This document shows, in pieces, positions 17,093 to 25,753 of a stretch of 64,000 nucleotides of DNA. Under the pieces are notes generated by a model. It saw nothing but the letters and a program-made list of their open reading frames with translations, had not been told where the DNA came from and ran no database searches. The stretch comes from Geothrix sp. Its GTDB lineage: Bacteria > Acidobacteriota > Holophagae > Holophagales > Holophagaceae. The translations under genes and the position numbers were made by a program. The stretch spans positions 1 to 64,000 of the forward strand of contig JAVBYJ010000026.1 in the NCBI GenBank assembly GCA_030824075.1, written 5' to 3'. Position 1 is the stretch's first letter, and each line of letters begins with the position of its first letter.

Positions 17093-17117
17093 CAGCTTTT
17101 CCATGCAGCGGAAAAGC
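17093..17117 (-). other. Hairpin between the cNMP-FHA gene and the small acidic ORF
   Basis: AGCTTTTCC and GGAAAAGCT form a 9-bp stem around a seven-base loop, overlapping the upstream stop codon. No T run follows, so an mRNA-processing or stability hairpin is more likely than a terminator. Confidence 0.45.
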
Positions 17118-17839
17118 TAAGTCTTTTCGAAGAACAGCACCACCATGCCGAAGCCCACGCGGTCGCCATGCTTCAGTTCCCGGGGTTCGCCGGGCAGGAT
17201 GCGTTCGCCGCGCACGAAGGTGCCGTTGGCCACGCCGGGCTCTTCCAGCAAAAAATACCGGCCATGCTCACAGAGAATGCGGGCGTGGCGGCGCGAGACG
17301 CTCAGGTTGTGGTCCTCGTCTGTCAGATCGATGTCGGGATGGACGCCCGTGGTGGGATCGAAGCGGCCGATGAGGGACCCATGCGCCAAAATCGGATGGG
17401 GCTTGCCGCTGAGTACCGACACGAGGTTGGCCACGGGGGCGCCGGGAGCTTTGACGGGACGGTTGGCGTCCAGGGTCTCCACACGTTCACCGAGTTCCCG
17501 GTGGCGCTGGGCGAGCCGCTGCATCATCTTCACGGACACTTCCGGGTTCTGCCGGATCATCCGCAGGAAGGTGCCGCGGTTGATGGCGATCAGGTCCGAA
17601 TCCTCCAGGGCCAAGACTGTGTGCTGGCGCGGAAGGGCTTCAAGGAGGCTGCCCTCCCCAAAGAAGTCCCCCTTGGAGAGTTCCTCGGCCCAGTCGCCCT
17701 GGGGATCTTCTGAAACGTACAGGCGGACTTTGCCCGAAAGAATGATGTACATCTGTTGGGCCATCTCCCCCTTGCGGAAGATGATCTCCCCTTCGCGAAA
17801 GCGCAGCTTGCTTTGATCGATGAAGCTGGGTTCGGCCAT
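17117..17839 (-). CDS. Cyclic nucleotide-binding domain fused to an FHA domain
   Basis: 240 residues. Residues about 10-125 form a CRP-type cNMP-binding beta-roll (FREGEIIFRKGEMAQQMYIILSG, GDFFGEGSLLEALPRQHTVLA); the FGEGSLLE-PRQHT phosphate-binding cassette resembles FGE..LL..xRxAxV but the usual Arg-Ala is Gln-His. Residues about 150-240 form an FHA phosphothreonine-binding domain (SLIGRFDP, VSRRHARIL, ANGTFVRGERI). There is no DNA-binding helix-turn-helix, so it is a signalling adaptor rather than a transcription factor. Kinase partners are not nearby. Confidence 0.88.
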   Translation of the reverse strand: MAEPSFIDQSKLRFREGEIIFRKGEMAQQMYIILSGKVRLYVSEDPQGDWAEELSKGDFFGEGSLLEALPRQHTVLALEDSDLIAINRGTFLRMIRQNPEVSVKMMQRLAQRHRELGERVETLDANRPVKAPGAPVANLVSVLSGKPHPILAHGSLIGRFDPTTGVHPDIDLTDEDHNLSVSRRHARILCEHGRYFLLEEPGVANGTFVRGERILPGEPRELKHGDRVGFGMVVLFFEKT

Positions 17840-17892
17840 GGGGGTCCCGGGGAGTCCCCTAGATTAACCCAGGGTCCTCACCGGAAGGAAAC

Positions 17893-18414
17893 TCACCGGT
17901 CCGGGACCGGGACGAAGCAGGTGGCGAGCAGATCCTCCAGGATCCGGGCCTCCGCCGCGGAGAATCCATCCAGGTGGGGGCAGTCTAGGTCCAGCACCGC
18001 CGTCACCCGCCCACGCACCGTGACTGGAATCACCAGTTCGCTGCGGGTGGCGTCGTCACAGGCGATGTGGCCCGGGAAAGCCTGGACGTCGGGCACCAGC
18101 TGGGTGGTCCCGGTTCGCGCACAGGCCCCACAGACACCCCTCTCGAAGGAAATGCGGAGGCAGCCCATGCCCCCCTGGTACGGCCCAACAGCCAGCATCC
18201 GATCCGCCACGTGGCGGTAGAACCCGCACCAGTTGGTCTGGGGCAGGGTTTCCCAGAGCAGGCAAGCCAGGGTGGCCTGGATCGCCACCTCGTCGGTCTC
18301 GCCGGCCAGGGCCGCCTGGATCTGCGGCAGGGCCTCCCGGAGCCGTGTCACACGATCGGCTTCCGGAAGCAGGGTGCCCCGTGCCACCTTCGCCAGCAGA
18401 ATGCCCTCGCTCAT
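17893..18414 (-). CDS. msrC: Free methionine-(R)-sulfoxide reductase (GAF domain)
   Basis: 173 residues. The GAF-fold fRMsr signature is visible: TNWCGFYRHV, GPYQGGMGCLRISFERGVCG, DVQAFPGHIACDDATRSELVIPV and a final VLDLDCPHLDGFS. The three Cys positions used by E. coli fRMsr (G-C-L-R-I, GVCG and IACD) are conserved. It reduces free Met-R-O. ATG 18414 has GGAGG upstream; the longer frame is rejected because it would cross the lpxK promoter. It is divergent from lpxK with 23 bases between the starts. Confidence 0.92.
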   Translation of the reverse strand: MSEGILLAKVARGTLLPEADRVTRLREALPQIQAALAGETDEVAIQATLACLLWETLPQTNWCGFYRHVADRMLAVGPYQGGMGCLRISFERGVCGACARTGTTQLVPDVQAFPGHIACDDATRSELVIPVTVRGRVTAVLDLDCPHLDGFSAAEARILEDLLATCFVPVPDR

Positions 18415-18425
18415 GTGTCCTCCGC

Positions 18426-18440
18426 TAACCTTGACCCATG
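18426..18440 (+). promoter_or_regulatory. Leaderless-type promoter of lpxK
   Basis: TAACCT (18426-18431), six bases, then ATG at 18438. No Shine-Dalgarno sequence is present; the only GGAGG in the spacer serves the opposite strand. Confidence 0.6.
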
Positions 18441-19469
18441 TCCATTCTGCGTTATCTGTCGGCGCCCCTGGCCCCCCTGTATGGGATGGTGGTGCGCGCC
18501 CGCAACCAGAGCTTCGACGCCCACCCCGAGCGGGCCGCACGCGTGCCGGTCCCGGTGGTGTCTGTGGGCAACCTCAGCGCGGGTGGCACAGGGAAGACGC
18601 CCCTCACGCTTTTTTTGGCCGAGGGGCTGGAGGCCGCCGGATGGACGAACGCCGTGCTGTCACGCGGCTACGGCGGCCGCCGGGATATCGACCCCATGAG
18701 CGTGCGACCGGATTCGGATCCCAGAAAGACCGGGGATGAACCCCTGCTCATGGCCCGGCGCCTGGGCCCGAGCCGGGTGGTGGTGGGTCGGAAGCGTCAT
18801 GCCGCCGCCCTGCGCGCCATGGCCCAGCGCCCGGACCTCCGCTGTTTGCTGTTGGACGACGGCTTCCAGCACCGGGCCCTGCACCGCGATCTGGACCTGC
18901 TCGTGCTCGACGGCGTCCGTCGCTGGGGCAACGGGCGCATGTTACCCCTGGGTGATCTCCGGGAGCCCATGGACAGTGCGCGACGGGCCCATGCTCTGGT
19001 CGTCACGCGCGCCGCGCGGGTGCCTGACCGCGCCGAAATCGAGGCCTGGTGGGCCCACTACGGCTCTGGTGGCCCCATCTTCTGGGTGGACTTCACCCTG
19101 GGCGACCTCCGTCGGTGGGATACCACCGGAGCACCCTCCTCCCTGCCCCTTCCCGACCTGGGTCCCGCTTTCGCCTGGTGCGGCCTCGGGCATCCCGAAG
19201 CCTTCTACGCCGACCTTCTGATTGCCGGCCAGCCCTGGATCGGCTCCCACAGCTTTCCCGACCACCACGGTCCCTCGCCGGCTGACCTCCGGCGACTACA
19301 GGCTCTGGCCCGCCGTGAGGGCGCGGAATGGCTGGTTTGCACCGAGAAGGACGCGGTGAAGCTGAACGCAGACCATTCGAGGGTCCTGGACATGCCGCTC
19401 TTTGTGGCGGAACAGCGTGTCTCCGGTGGGGAATCCCTGCTGGCTTGGGTGCGGGCCCAACTGGGCTGA
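18438..19469 (+). CDS. lpxK: Tetraacyldisaccharide 4'-kinase
   Basis: 343 residues. LpxK phosphorylates the lipid A disaccharide at the 4' position in the inner membrane. The P-loop VVSVGNLSAGGTGKTPLT, the LSRGYGGR motif, KTGDEPLLMARR, VVVGRKRHAAA, LLLDDGFQHRALHRDLDL, PLGDLREP and the late FPDHHGPS motif are all present in order. It proves a lipid A-containing outer membrane. ATG 18438 appears leaderless. Confidence 0.96.
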   Translation: MSILRYLSAPLAPLYGMVVRARNQSFDAHPERAARVPVPVVSVGNLSAGGTGKTPLTLFLAEGLEAAGWTNAVLSRGYGGRRDIDPMSVRPDSDPRKTGDEPLLMARRLGPSRVVVGRKRHAAALRAMAQRPDLRCLLLDDGFQHRALHRDLDLLVLDGVRRWGNGRMLPLGDLREPMDSARRAHALVVTRAARVPDRAEIEAWWAHYGSGGPIFWVDFTLGDLRRWDTTGAPSSLPLPDLGPAFAWCGLGHPEAFYADLLIAGQPWIGSHSFPDHHGPSPADLRRLQALARREGAEWLVCTEKDAVKLNADHSRVLDMPLFVAEQRVSGGESLLAWVRAQLG

Positions 19470-19575
19470 CCAGGCGGCCTGGAAGGAATCGGCCCGCCTT
19501 CCCAGAGACGATGGCAGCCGCTATGCTTGCGGCCACCAAACCACTCCAACCCAATCGCCTCTTAAGGAGGGCACG

Positions 19576-20835
19576 ATGTTCAGGCAGATCGTCTCTGGAT
19601 CACTCTTGCTCGCGGCCTTAGGCCTCCAGGCTGGAGACACCGTCAAGATCGCCCTCACGGGCCCCTTCAGCGGCGGTTCCGCGCCCATGGGCACCTCCGC
19701 CCGGGACGGTTCCAAGCTCGCCATCGCCGAGATCAATGCCACCGGCGGCATCCAGGTGGGCGGCAAGAAGATGAAGATCGAGATCATCGAGCGCGACGAC
19801 GAGGCCAAGAACGAGCGCGGCGCCCTCATCGCCCAGGAACTGTCCGCCATGGGCGACCTGACGGGCGTGATCGGCACCGTGAACACCGGCGTCTGCATGG
19901 CGGGCGACAAGCACCTGCAGGAGAAGGGCATCACCAAGATCATCTGCCCTGCTGCCGGATCGGCTTCCATGACCCAGTGGAGCAAGGCTGGCGTGAAGGA
20001 CTGCTCCATCTTCCGCTTCGCCGCCCATGACGGCATCCAGGCGGCCATGGTGGTAGAGGAGGCCATCAACCGCAAGTTCACCAAGGTGGCCGTAGTCTTC
20101 GATTCCACCAACTACGGCGTGTCCGGCCGGGACGACATGCTGGACCAGATCAAGAAGCAGGGCAGCAAGCTCACCGTGGTGGCCCAGGAAAAGTTCAACA
20201 TCGGCGACAAGGACATGACCGCCCAGTTGCTGCGCTCCAAATCCGCCGGCGCCCAGGCCATCCTGATCTGGGGCATCGGCCCGGAGCTGGCTGCCGTGGC
20301 CAACGGCATGGCCAAGATTGGCATGAAGGTCCCTCTCATCGGCGGCTGGACGCTGTCCATGTCCAACTTCATCGACAACGCCGGCAAGAATGGCAACGGC
20401 ACGCTCATGCCCCAGACCTTCATCGAGGAGCCCATCACGCCCAAGGCCAAGGCCTTCATCGAGGGCTACCACAGAACCTTCAAGGTGGGCCGCATCCCCT
20501 CCCCCGTGGCCGCCGCCCAGGGCTATGACTCGGTGTACCTCCTCGCCGCTGCGATCAAGCAGGCAGGCAGCACCGACACCCACAAGGTCAAGGAAGCCCT
20601 GGAGGATCTGAAGGAGCCCGTGGTGGGCGTCATCGCCACCTGGAACCACCCCTACACCAAGTGGGATCCCGCGGACGTGACGACCCATGAGGCCTTCCGC
20701 CGCGAGCAGACTGTCATGGGCATGGTGAAGGACGGCCGCGTGGTCTTCGGCAACGAGGCCGACCGGGAGCGCCTCCGCAAGTCCGCGACCAGCGCCACAC
20801 CAGCGAAGGCCAAGGCCAAGGGCAAAACCAAGTAG
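19576..20835 (+). CDS. ABC transporter substrate-binding protein, branched-chain amino acid type (LivJ-like)
   Basis: 419 residues. A signal peptide (FRQIVSGSLLLAALGLQAG) precedes a periplasmic type I binding fold: VKIALTGPFSGGSAPMGTS, SKLAIAEINATGGIQVGGKK, GVIGTVNTGVCMAG, and AAAQGYDSVYLLAAAIKQAG. The last residues are an unusual Lys/Ala run (AKAKAKGKTK). AAGGAGG at 19564-19570 and TATGCT near 19522 support the start. It is followed by a terminator and the permease/ATPase genes. The ligand (Leu/Ile/Val or another amide) cannot be read from sequence. Confidence 0.92.
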   Translation: MFRQIVSGSLLLAALGLQAGDTVKIALTGPFSGGSAPMGTSARDGSKLAIAEINATGGIQVGGKKMKIEIIERDDEAKNERGALIAQELSAMGDLTGVIGTVNTGVCMAGDKHLQEKGITKIICPAAGSASMTQWSKAGVKDCSIFRFAAHDGIQAAMVVEEAINRKFTKVAVVFDSTNYGVSGRDDMLDQIKKQGSKLTVVAQEKFNIGDKDMTAQLLRSKSAGAQAILIWGIGPELAAVANGMAKIGMKVPLIGGWTLSMSNFIDNAGKNGNGTLMPQTFIEEPITPKAKAFIEGYHRTFKVGRIPSPVAAAQGYDSVYLLAAAIKQAGSTDTHKVKEALEDLKEPVVGVIATWNHPYTKWDPADVTTHEAFRREQTVMGMVKDGRVVFGNEADRERLRKSATSATPAKAKAKGKTK

Positions 20836-20849
20836 CCTCGGCACCCGCC

Positions 20850-20879
20850 AGCCGGGGGGCTTCGGCCCCCCGGCTTTTT
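20850..20879 (+). terminator. UUCG-tetraloop terminator after the binding-protein gene
   Basis: AGCCGGGGGGC (20850-20860), TTCG loop, GCCCCCCGGCT (20865-20875), then TTTTT. This should give more binding protein than permease. Confidence 0.9.
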
Positions 20880-20905
20880 CCCTCACCTTCCAGGACGGGC
20901 CGGGT

Positions 20906-21784
20906 ATGAATGCATCGATCATCGGGCAGATGGCGGTCAGCGGAGCCTTGATGGGCCTCGTGTACGCCCTCATCGCCTATGGCTTTCAGCTCACCTACGC
21001 CACCAGCAAGAGCATCAACTTCGGCCAAGGCGAGCTGGTGATGGTCTCGGCCTTTTTCAGTCTCACCCTCACGAACCTTGGACTGCCCTATTGGCTGATG
21101 GTGCCTGGCGGCCTTCTCTTCGGTGCCCTGCTCGGGCTGGTTGTGGAGCGCGCGGGGGTGCGGCTCGCGCTGGAGCAGAAAGGCGAAGGCTGGATCCTGC
21201 TCACGATCATCATCGGCCTCTTCTTCTTCTCGGCCGCCGAGAACATCTGGGGGCGCGATGACCGCCCCTTCCCCACACCGATCTCCGCCGACCCGATCCA
21301 CGTACTGGGCGTGGATATCACGCGCATCGAACTATCGGTGGCCGTGGGCGTGCTTGCCATCATGGGCCTGGTCGAGTTGTTCAAGCGCCGCACCCTGCTC
21401 GGAAAAGCCTTCGAGGCCGTTTCGGCCGACCGCGATGCGGCGGAGCTCATGGGCATCTCCGCCACCCGCACCGTCATGCTCTCCTACGGCCTCTCCGGTT
21501 CCGTGGCGGCGCTGGCGGGCATCCTGGTCTCGCCCATCACCACCGTGGGCCCCACCATGGCCTCGGCGCTGATCCTCAAGGCCTTCTCCGTGGCCGTGGT
21601 CGCAGGCCTGGATTCGGGCTTCGGCGTGGTCCTGGTAGGCATGTTCCTGGGCGCCCTGGAAAGCCTGGCCAGCTTCTACCTGGGCAGCGGCTGGCGCGAG
21701 GCGCCGGGCCTCGTCCTGCTGATCCTTGCCCTCGCGCTGCGCCCCACCGGCGTGTTCGGCAAAGCCACGATTCGGAAGGTGTGA
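20906..21784 (+). CDS. livH: Branched-chain amino acid-type ABC permease (LivH-like)
   Basis: 292 residues with about eight membrane segments. The opening MAVSGALMGLVYALIAYGFQ and SINFGQGELVMVSAFF, then FEAVSADRDAAELMGISATR (the EAA-like cytoplasmic loop that contacts the ATPase) and the GLDSGFGVVLVGMFLGALES end are LivH features. The FLIP motif is less clear. livM-livG starts two bases after its stop. Confidence 0.92.
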   Translation: MNASIIGQMAVSGALMGLVYALIAYGFQLTYATSKSINFGQGELVMVSAFFSLTLTNLGLPYWLMVPGGLLFGALLGLVVERAGVRLALEQKGEGWILLTIIIGLFFFSAAENIWGRDDRPFPTPISADPIHVLGVDITRIELSVAVGVLAIMGLVELFKRRTLLGKAFEAVSADRDAAELMGISATRTVMLSYGLSGSVAALAGILVSPITTVGPTMASALILKAFSVAVVAGLDSGFGVVLVGMFLGALESLASFYLGSGWREAPGLVLLILALALRPTGVFGKATIRKV

Positions 21785-21785
21785 G

Positions 21786-23741
21786 ATGAAGAGAATCTTG
21801 CTCCTCCGCGGCGCCGAACTGATCGTCTTCGCCCTGCTCGCCACCATTCCCTTGCTGGTGGTGAATCCCTATGCCCTCGGCCTGCTCACCCTGCTGGCCA
21901 TCTACGGCATCCTGCTCATCGGTCTGGATGTGACCGTGGGCTACCTGGGCCAAGTGAACCTCGCCCACGTGGCCTTCCTGGGCCTGGGTGCCTACACAGC
22001 GGGACTGGTGGTCACCAAGCTGGGCCTGGGCATGGCTCCGGCGCTGTTGGCGGCGATGGCGGTCGGATTGCTGCTCGGCGGCCTCCTGGCCCTGCCCGCC
22101 CTCCGCCTGGAAGGCCCCCAGTTCGCCCTCGCCACCCTCAGCTTCTCGGCCCTCAGCACCACCGCGCTGAACGAACTCGAAGGCCTCACCGGTGGCGCCC
22201 AGGGCCTGAGTCTCAGCCGACCGCCAGTCTTCGGCTACGCCCTGACCCCCCCCCTCTTCTACTGGCTCTGCATGGCGCTACTAGCGGTGGTGTGGATGCT
22301 CATGCGCAACCTGCTGGCCTCCCAGTGGGGCCGCGCCTTCGAGGCCCTGCGTGACAGCCCCATCGCCACCGATGCCATGGGTGTGGGCACCTACCGCCAC
22401 AAGGTCGCGGCCTTCGCGTTGGGTTCGGGCCTTGGTGGCCTGGCGGGCGGGCTTTATGCCTTCAACTTCCAGTATCTCCAACCCCAGAGCTTCACCTACG
22501 ACCTGATGATCATCCTGCTGCTGGGCGTGGTTCTGGGTGGGCGCAAGAGCCTCTGGGGCGCCTTCGTCGGAGCCTCCGTCATCGTCCTGCTGCCCAACCT
22601 GCTGTCGAACCGCCTGCTCTTCCAGGTCTTCTCAGGCCTGGGATTCGCGATGGCCCTGGCCGCTGGGTGGCGCGGGCTGATGAAGAAAACCACACGCCCC
22701 TTCCAGGCTTTGGCCCCCGTGGCAGCCATGGGTCTGCTGGTGGTCGGCGGCTTGCTTGTTGAGAATACCGAGGATTGGCGCAAGGCCATCTTCGCCCTGA
22801 TGCTCTTCTCCGTGGTCGTGGGCCTGCCCGAGGGCATCATGGGCTTCCTGGCCCTCTTCCTGGCGAAGCTGTTCCGCGTCCCCCACGCCCCCCTTCCAGA
22901 GCCTTCGGATCTGGATGCAGTGCTTCCGGTCCGCGCCGCCGATGGCTCCCCCCTGCTCGTGCTGGAGGATCTCAAGCGGTACTTCGGCGGCGTGAAGGCG
23001 GTGGATGGACTGTCCATGACCATCCGCTCCGGCGCCATCCACGGGCTCATCGGGCCAAACGGATCCGGGAAAAGCACCGTCGTGAACGTCATCTCCGGCC
23101 TCTACACGCCCAGCTCTGGGCGCACGTTGCTCCGTGGTGTGGCACTGCCCTCGGGCAGCCTGTTCCAGGTGGCGCAGGCCGGCGTGGCCCGCACGTTCCA
23201 AAACCTCCAGCTCTTTGGGGAACTCACGACCCTCGAGAACGTCATGGTGGCCCTGAAAGGCGTCTACCGGAGTTCCCTGCCCCTGGTGCTGCTGGGCTTG
23301 GCCCGCACCGAAGAACGCCGGGCCCGGGCTGATGCACTGGCCTTGCTGGAGCTCATCGGCTTGAAGGCACAGGCCCTCACCAAAGCCAAAGACCTCACCT
23401 ACGGCGCCCAGCGGTTCCTTGAGATCGCCCGGGCCCTCGCCCGCAAGCCCGACCTGCTCATCCTGGACGAACCCGCTGCAGGGCTGGCTCACCCGGATGT
23501 GCTTCAGCAGATCGAGATCATCAAGCGAATCCACCAGCGCGGCATCACCATCGTCCTCATCGAACATCATATGGACGTGGTGAGTGAGCTCTGTGACACG
23601 GTGACGGTGCTGGACGGGGGCAAGATCATTGCCGAAGGCACCCCCGAGGAGATCAAGCGCCATCCCCGGGTGGTAGAGGCCTACCTGGGCCATCCCCCCC
23701 AAACCGAGACCTCCGGCGGCGCCGAGCCGCTCCCCGCGTGA
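21786..23741 (+). CDS. LivM-LivG fusion: permease plus ATPase of a branched-chain amino acid-type ABC transporter
   Basis: 651 residues. Residues 1 to about 375 are a LivM-type permease (GLDVTVGYLGQVNLAHVAFL, FEALRDSPIATDAMGV as the EAA loop, GGLAGGLYAFN). From about 390 a LivG-type ATPase begins: Walker A GLIGPNGSGKSTVVN, Q-loop ARTFQNLQLF, signature-like LTYGAQRFLEIARAL (in place of LSYG.Q), Walker B LLILDEPAAGL and the H-switch LIEHHMDVV. One continuous frame, no stop. The downstream LivF gives the second ATPase, so the complex would be LivH, LivM-G, LivF. Confidence 0.93.
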   Translation: MKRILLLRGAELIVFALLATIPLLVVNPYALGLLTLLAIYGILLIGLDVTVGYLGQVNLAHVAFLGLGAYTAGLVVTKLGLGMAPALLAAMAVGLLLGGLLALPALRLEGPQFALATLSFSALSTTALNELEGLTGGAQGLSLSRPPVFGYALTPPLFYWLCMALLAVVWMLMRNLLASQWGRAFEALRDSPIATDAMGVGTYRHKVAAFALGSGLGGLAGGLYAFNFQYLQPQSFTYDLMIILLLGVVLGGRKSLWGAFVGASVIVLLPNLLSNRLLFQVFSGLGFAMALAAGWRGLMKKTTRPFQALAPVAAMGLLVVGGLLVENTEDWRKAIFALMLFSVVVGLPEGIMGFLALFLAKLFRVPHAPLPEPSDLDAVLPVRAADGSPLLVLEDLKRYFGGVKAVDGLSMTIRSGAIHGLIGPNGSGKSTVVNVISGLYTPSSGRTLLRGVALPSGSLFQVAQAGVARTFQNLQLFGELTTLENVMVALKGVYRSSLPLVLLGLARTEERRARADALALLELIGLKAQALTKAKDLTYGAQRFLEIARALARKPDLLILDEPAAGLAHPDVLQQIEIIKRIHQRGITIVLIEHHMDVVSELCDTVTVLDGGKIIAEGTPEEIKRHPRVVEAYLGHPPQTETSGGAEPLPA

Positions 23742-23752
23742 AGGAGCGATCC

Positions 23753-24469
23753 ATGCTGCAGGTGGAGGATCTCCATGCGGGCTACGGGGCCAGCGAGGTG
23801 CTGATCGGCACCACGCTGACCGTAAAGCAAGGCTCGCTCGTGGCCCTCATCGGGGCCAACGGCGCGGGCAAGACAACGACCATGCGGGCCATTTCCGGCG
23901 GCCTCAAACCAAGCCGCGGCCGGGTGGTACTCGATGGCCAGGAGGTGCAGGGTCTCGATGCCTCTCGCATCGCCCGGCTTGGTCTCGCCCACGCACCCGA
24001 GGGGCGCAAGGTGTTCGGGCCGCTGTCGGTGGAGGACAACCTCCTGCTGGGCGCCTACGGTCGGCTGCCCCGGTTCTTTGGGTTCCGAGCAAAGGCCCAG
24101 GCCGATCTCGACCGGGTCTACGACCTGTTCCCGAAGCTGCGGGACCGCACCAAGCAGGCCGCCGGCACCCTCTCGGGCGGCGAACAGCAGATGCTGGCCA
24201 TCGGTCGCGCCCTCATGGCGCGCCCCAAGGTGATGCTGTTGGATGAACCCTCCATGGGCCTCGCCCCAGTCATCGTCCAGGAGGTCTTCCGCATCATCCG
24301 GCGGCTGAAGGAGGAAGGCATCACCCTCCTCCTGGTGGAGCAGTTTGCCAAGAGCGCCCTCGAAGTGGCCGACTACGCCTACGTCATGGAACGGGGCCGC
24401 ATCGCCGTCGAAGGCACCCCCGCTGACCTGAGCCGCAACGAGCGCGTGATCGCGGCGTACCTGGGGTGA
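23753..24469 (+). CDS. livF: ABC transporter ATPase, LivF-type
   Basis: 238 residues. Walker A ALIGANGAGKTTTMRA, Q-loop region GLAHAPEGRKVFGPLSVEDN (LivF style), signature LSGGEQQMLAIGRALM, Walker B VMLLDEPSMGLAP and the H-switch LLLVEQFAKSA. ATG 23753 with AAGGAGC upstream is better than the GTG at 23738 that overlaps the preceding stop. It is the last gene of the operon and pairs with the LivG half of the fusion to form the nucleotide-binding dimer. Confidence 0.95.
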   Translation: MLQVEDLHAGYGASEVLIGTTLTVKQGSLVALIGANGAGKTTTMRAISGGLKPSRGRVVLDGQEVQGLDASRIARLGLAHAPEGRKVFGPLSVEDNLLLGAYGRLPRFFGFRAKAQADLDRVYDLFPKLRDRTKQAAGTLSGGEQQMLAIGRALMARPKVMLLDEPSMGLAPVIVQEVFRIIRRLKEEGITLLLVEQFAKSALEVADYAYVMERGRIAVEGTPADLSRNERVIAAYLG

Positions 24470-24502
24470 TCCGGCCCTTCGATCCCTGTCTTTTGGGCCT
24501 CC

Positions 24503-24527
24503 AAAACAAAAGCCCCCGTTCGGGGGC
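24503..24527 (-). terminator. Terminator downstream of tRNA-Gly
   Basis: On the minus strand GCCCCCG and CGGGGGC form a stem with a two-base loop, followed by TTTTGTTTT (24503-24511). Confidence 0.8.
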
Positions 24528-24533
24528 CTCTGC

Positions 24534-24608
24534 TGGAGCGGGCGACCAGGATTGAACTGGCGACATTCAGCTTGGGAAGCTGACGTTCTACCACTGAACT
24601 ACGCCCGC
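24534..24608 (-). tRNA. tRNA-Gly (anticodon CCC)
   Basis: A 75-base tRNA with encoded CCA. Acceptor GCGGGCG pairs with CGCCCGC, with discriminator T. Anticodon stem TCAGC/GCTGA encloses loop TTCCCAA (anticodon CCC, reads GGG). T-arm GCCAG-TTCAATC-CTGGT is intact. TAACCT (24617-24622, minus) ends eight bases before the tRNA 5' end, placing a promoter start at or near the mature end. Confidence 0.96.
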
Positions 24609-24643
24609 AGGCCTTCAGGTTAACGCAGTCGGGCAGATGGCGG

Positions 24644-25753
24644 CTACCCCTTCCCCTGCGCCTTCATCTCCACCAGGCGCTTGGCCTCGCGGCGGATCAG
24701 TTCAGGCACATTGCGGTCCTTCACGAGAAGCTTCATATCGCTTTCGAGCAGGCGCTTGAAGTGGGTCATGGCCACGGGCAACGGGGTGCGGGGGTTCATG
24801 ACCAGGGCCTTGGTGATGGGGTATTTCTTCATCCATTCGCGGTTGTTGGAGATGATCCGCAGCACTTCCTCATTCACCGTGCGCATCTGGGCAATGTAGG
24901 CCACCTCGCCTTCCGTGATGCGGCTGTTCCGGATGACGTTCACCTGGATGAGCCGGTTGGCTTCGCGGATAAGGAGGACCCGTTCCTCCTTGCCACCCTT
25001 GATGGCGAGCATGATTTTCTGGTTGGTCCTGAGCTTCGCCATCCGCTGGGTGAGGGTGAGGTTGATCTCCTGGCCCTCGTCGTCCACAGGGGGTTTTTGC
25101 GCCAACCGTCGACGTTCGGCGGCCATCTCCTCCGATTCGATCTCCGCATCGGCTTCTTCCTTCGACTTCGCCTTGGGCAGCGGCAGCTCTGACCAGGCTC
25201 GATCGAGGCGACCCGCCTCGACCTCGCTGATGATCTCCAGGCGATCCTTCTTCACCTCCTCCGGGATGAGGCGCAACACCTCGTAACGGAACTCATTGAC
25301 GCGCCGCTTGATGACGTACTCGCCTTCGGGGTGTTCTTCCAGGAGATCGAGGATCCGGGGTCGCTGGAGCCAGAGCACCTGGTTGTTCAGCACGATCTCA
25401 AGCACCGCGCCAGGCAGGCTCAGGACCGAGGCCTCCACGATTTCCGAGGTGAGGGATGGATTCAGAAGGACCGTTTCCAGCAGCGTGGGTTCCTTGCGGT
25501 GGCAGAGGACCAGTTGCAGGGGCGTCGGGGGGTCGATCGCTTCGGCCAGCACGCCCGACAACATGGATTCCGGCATGGTCGCGAAGAAGGCCAGAGCCCG
25601 TTGTGTATAGGGCGTCTCCTTGAGGGCCACATGGGACAGCGCCTGCAGCAGATCCTTCGTCGGAACCGGAAGGCTGCCGCCCACAAGGGCCATGGCCATG
25701 GGTTCAGGCAGTCCACCCTGGAGGAATCGCTCAACGATCGGGTGCAGACTCAT
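24644..25753 (-). CDS. Conserved helical-repeat protein of unknown function
   Basis: 369 residues, almost entirely alpha-helical by composition. The N-terminal half has repeating hydrophobic helices (LPGAVLEIVLNNQVLW, LLEEHPEGEYVIKRRVNEF) like HEAT or leucine-rich variant repeats. The central part (about 190-235) is charged and acidic. The C-terminal third is basic (REANRLIQVNVIRNSRITEG, AMTHFKRLLESDMKLLV). No enzyme motif. It is the last of four genes coupled by ATGA overlaps, so it probably works with the HTH-membrane protein and the MoxR ATPase upstream. I do not recognise a named family with confidence. Confidence 0.75.
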   Translation of the reverse strand: MSLHPIVERFLQGGLPEPMAMALVGGSLPVPTKDLLQALSHVALKETPYTQRALAFFATMPESMLSGVLAEAIDPPTPLQLVLCHRKEPTLLETVLLNPSLTSEIVEASVLSLPGAVLEIVLNNQVLWLQRPRILDLLEEHPEGEYVIKRRVNEFRYEVLRLIPEEVKKDRLEIISEVEAGRLDRAWSELPLPKAKSKEEADAEIESEEMAAERRRLAQKPPVDDEGQEINLTLTQRMAKLRTNQKIMLAIKGGKEERVLLIREANRLIQVNVIRNSRITEGEVAYIAQMRTVNEEVLRIISNNREWMKKYPITKALVMNPRTPLPVAMTHFKRLLESDMKLLVKDRNVPELIRREAKRLVEMKAQGKG

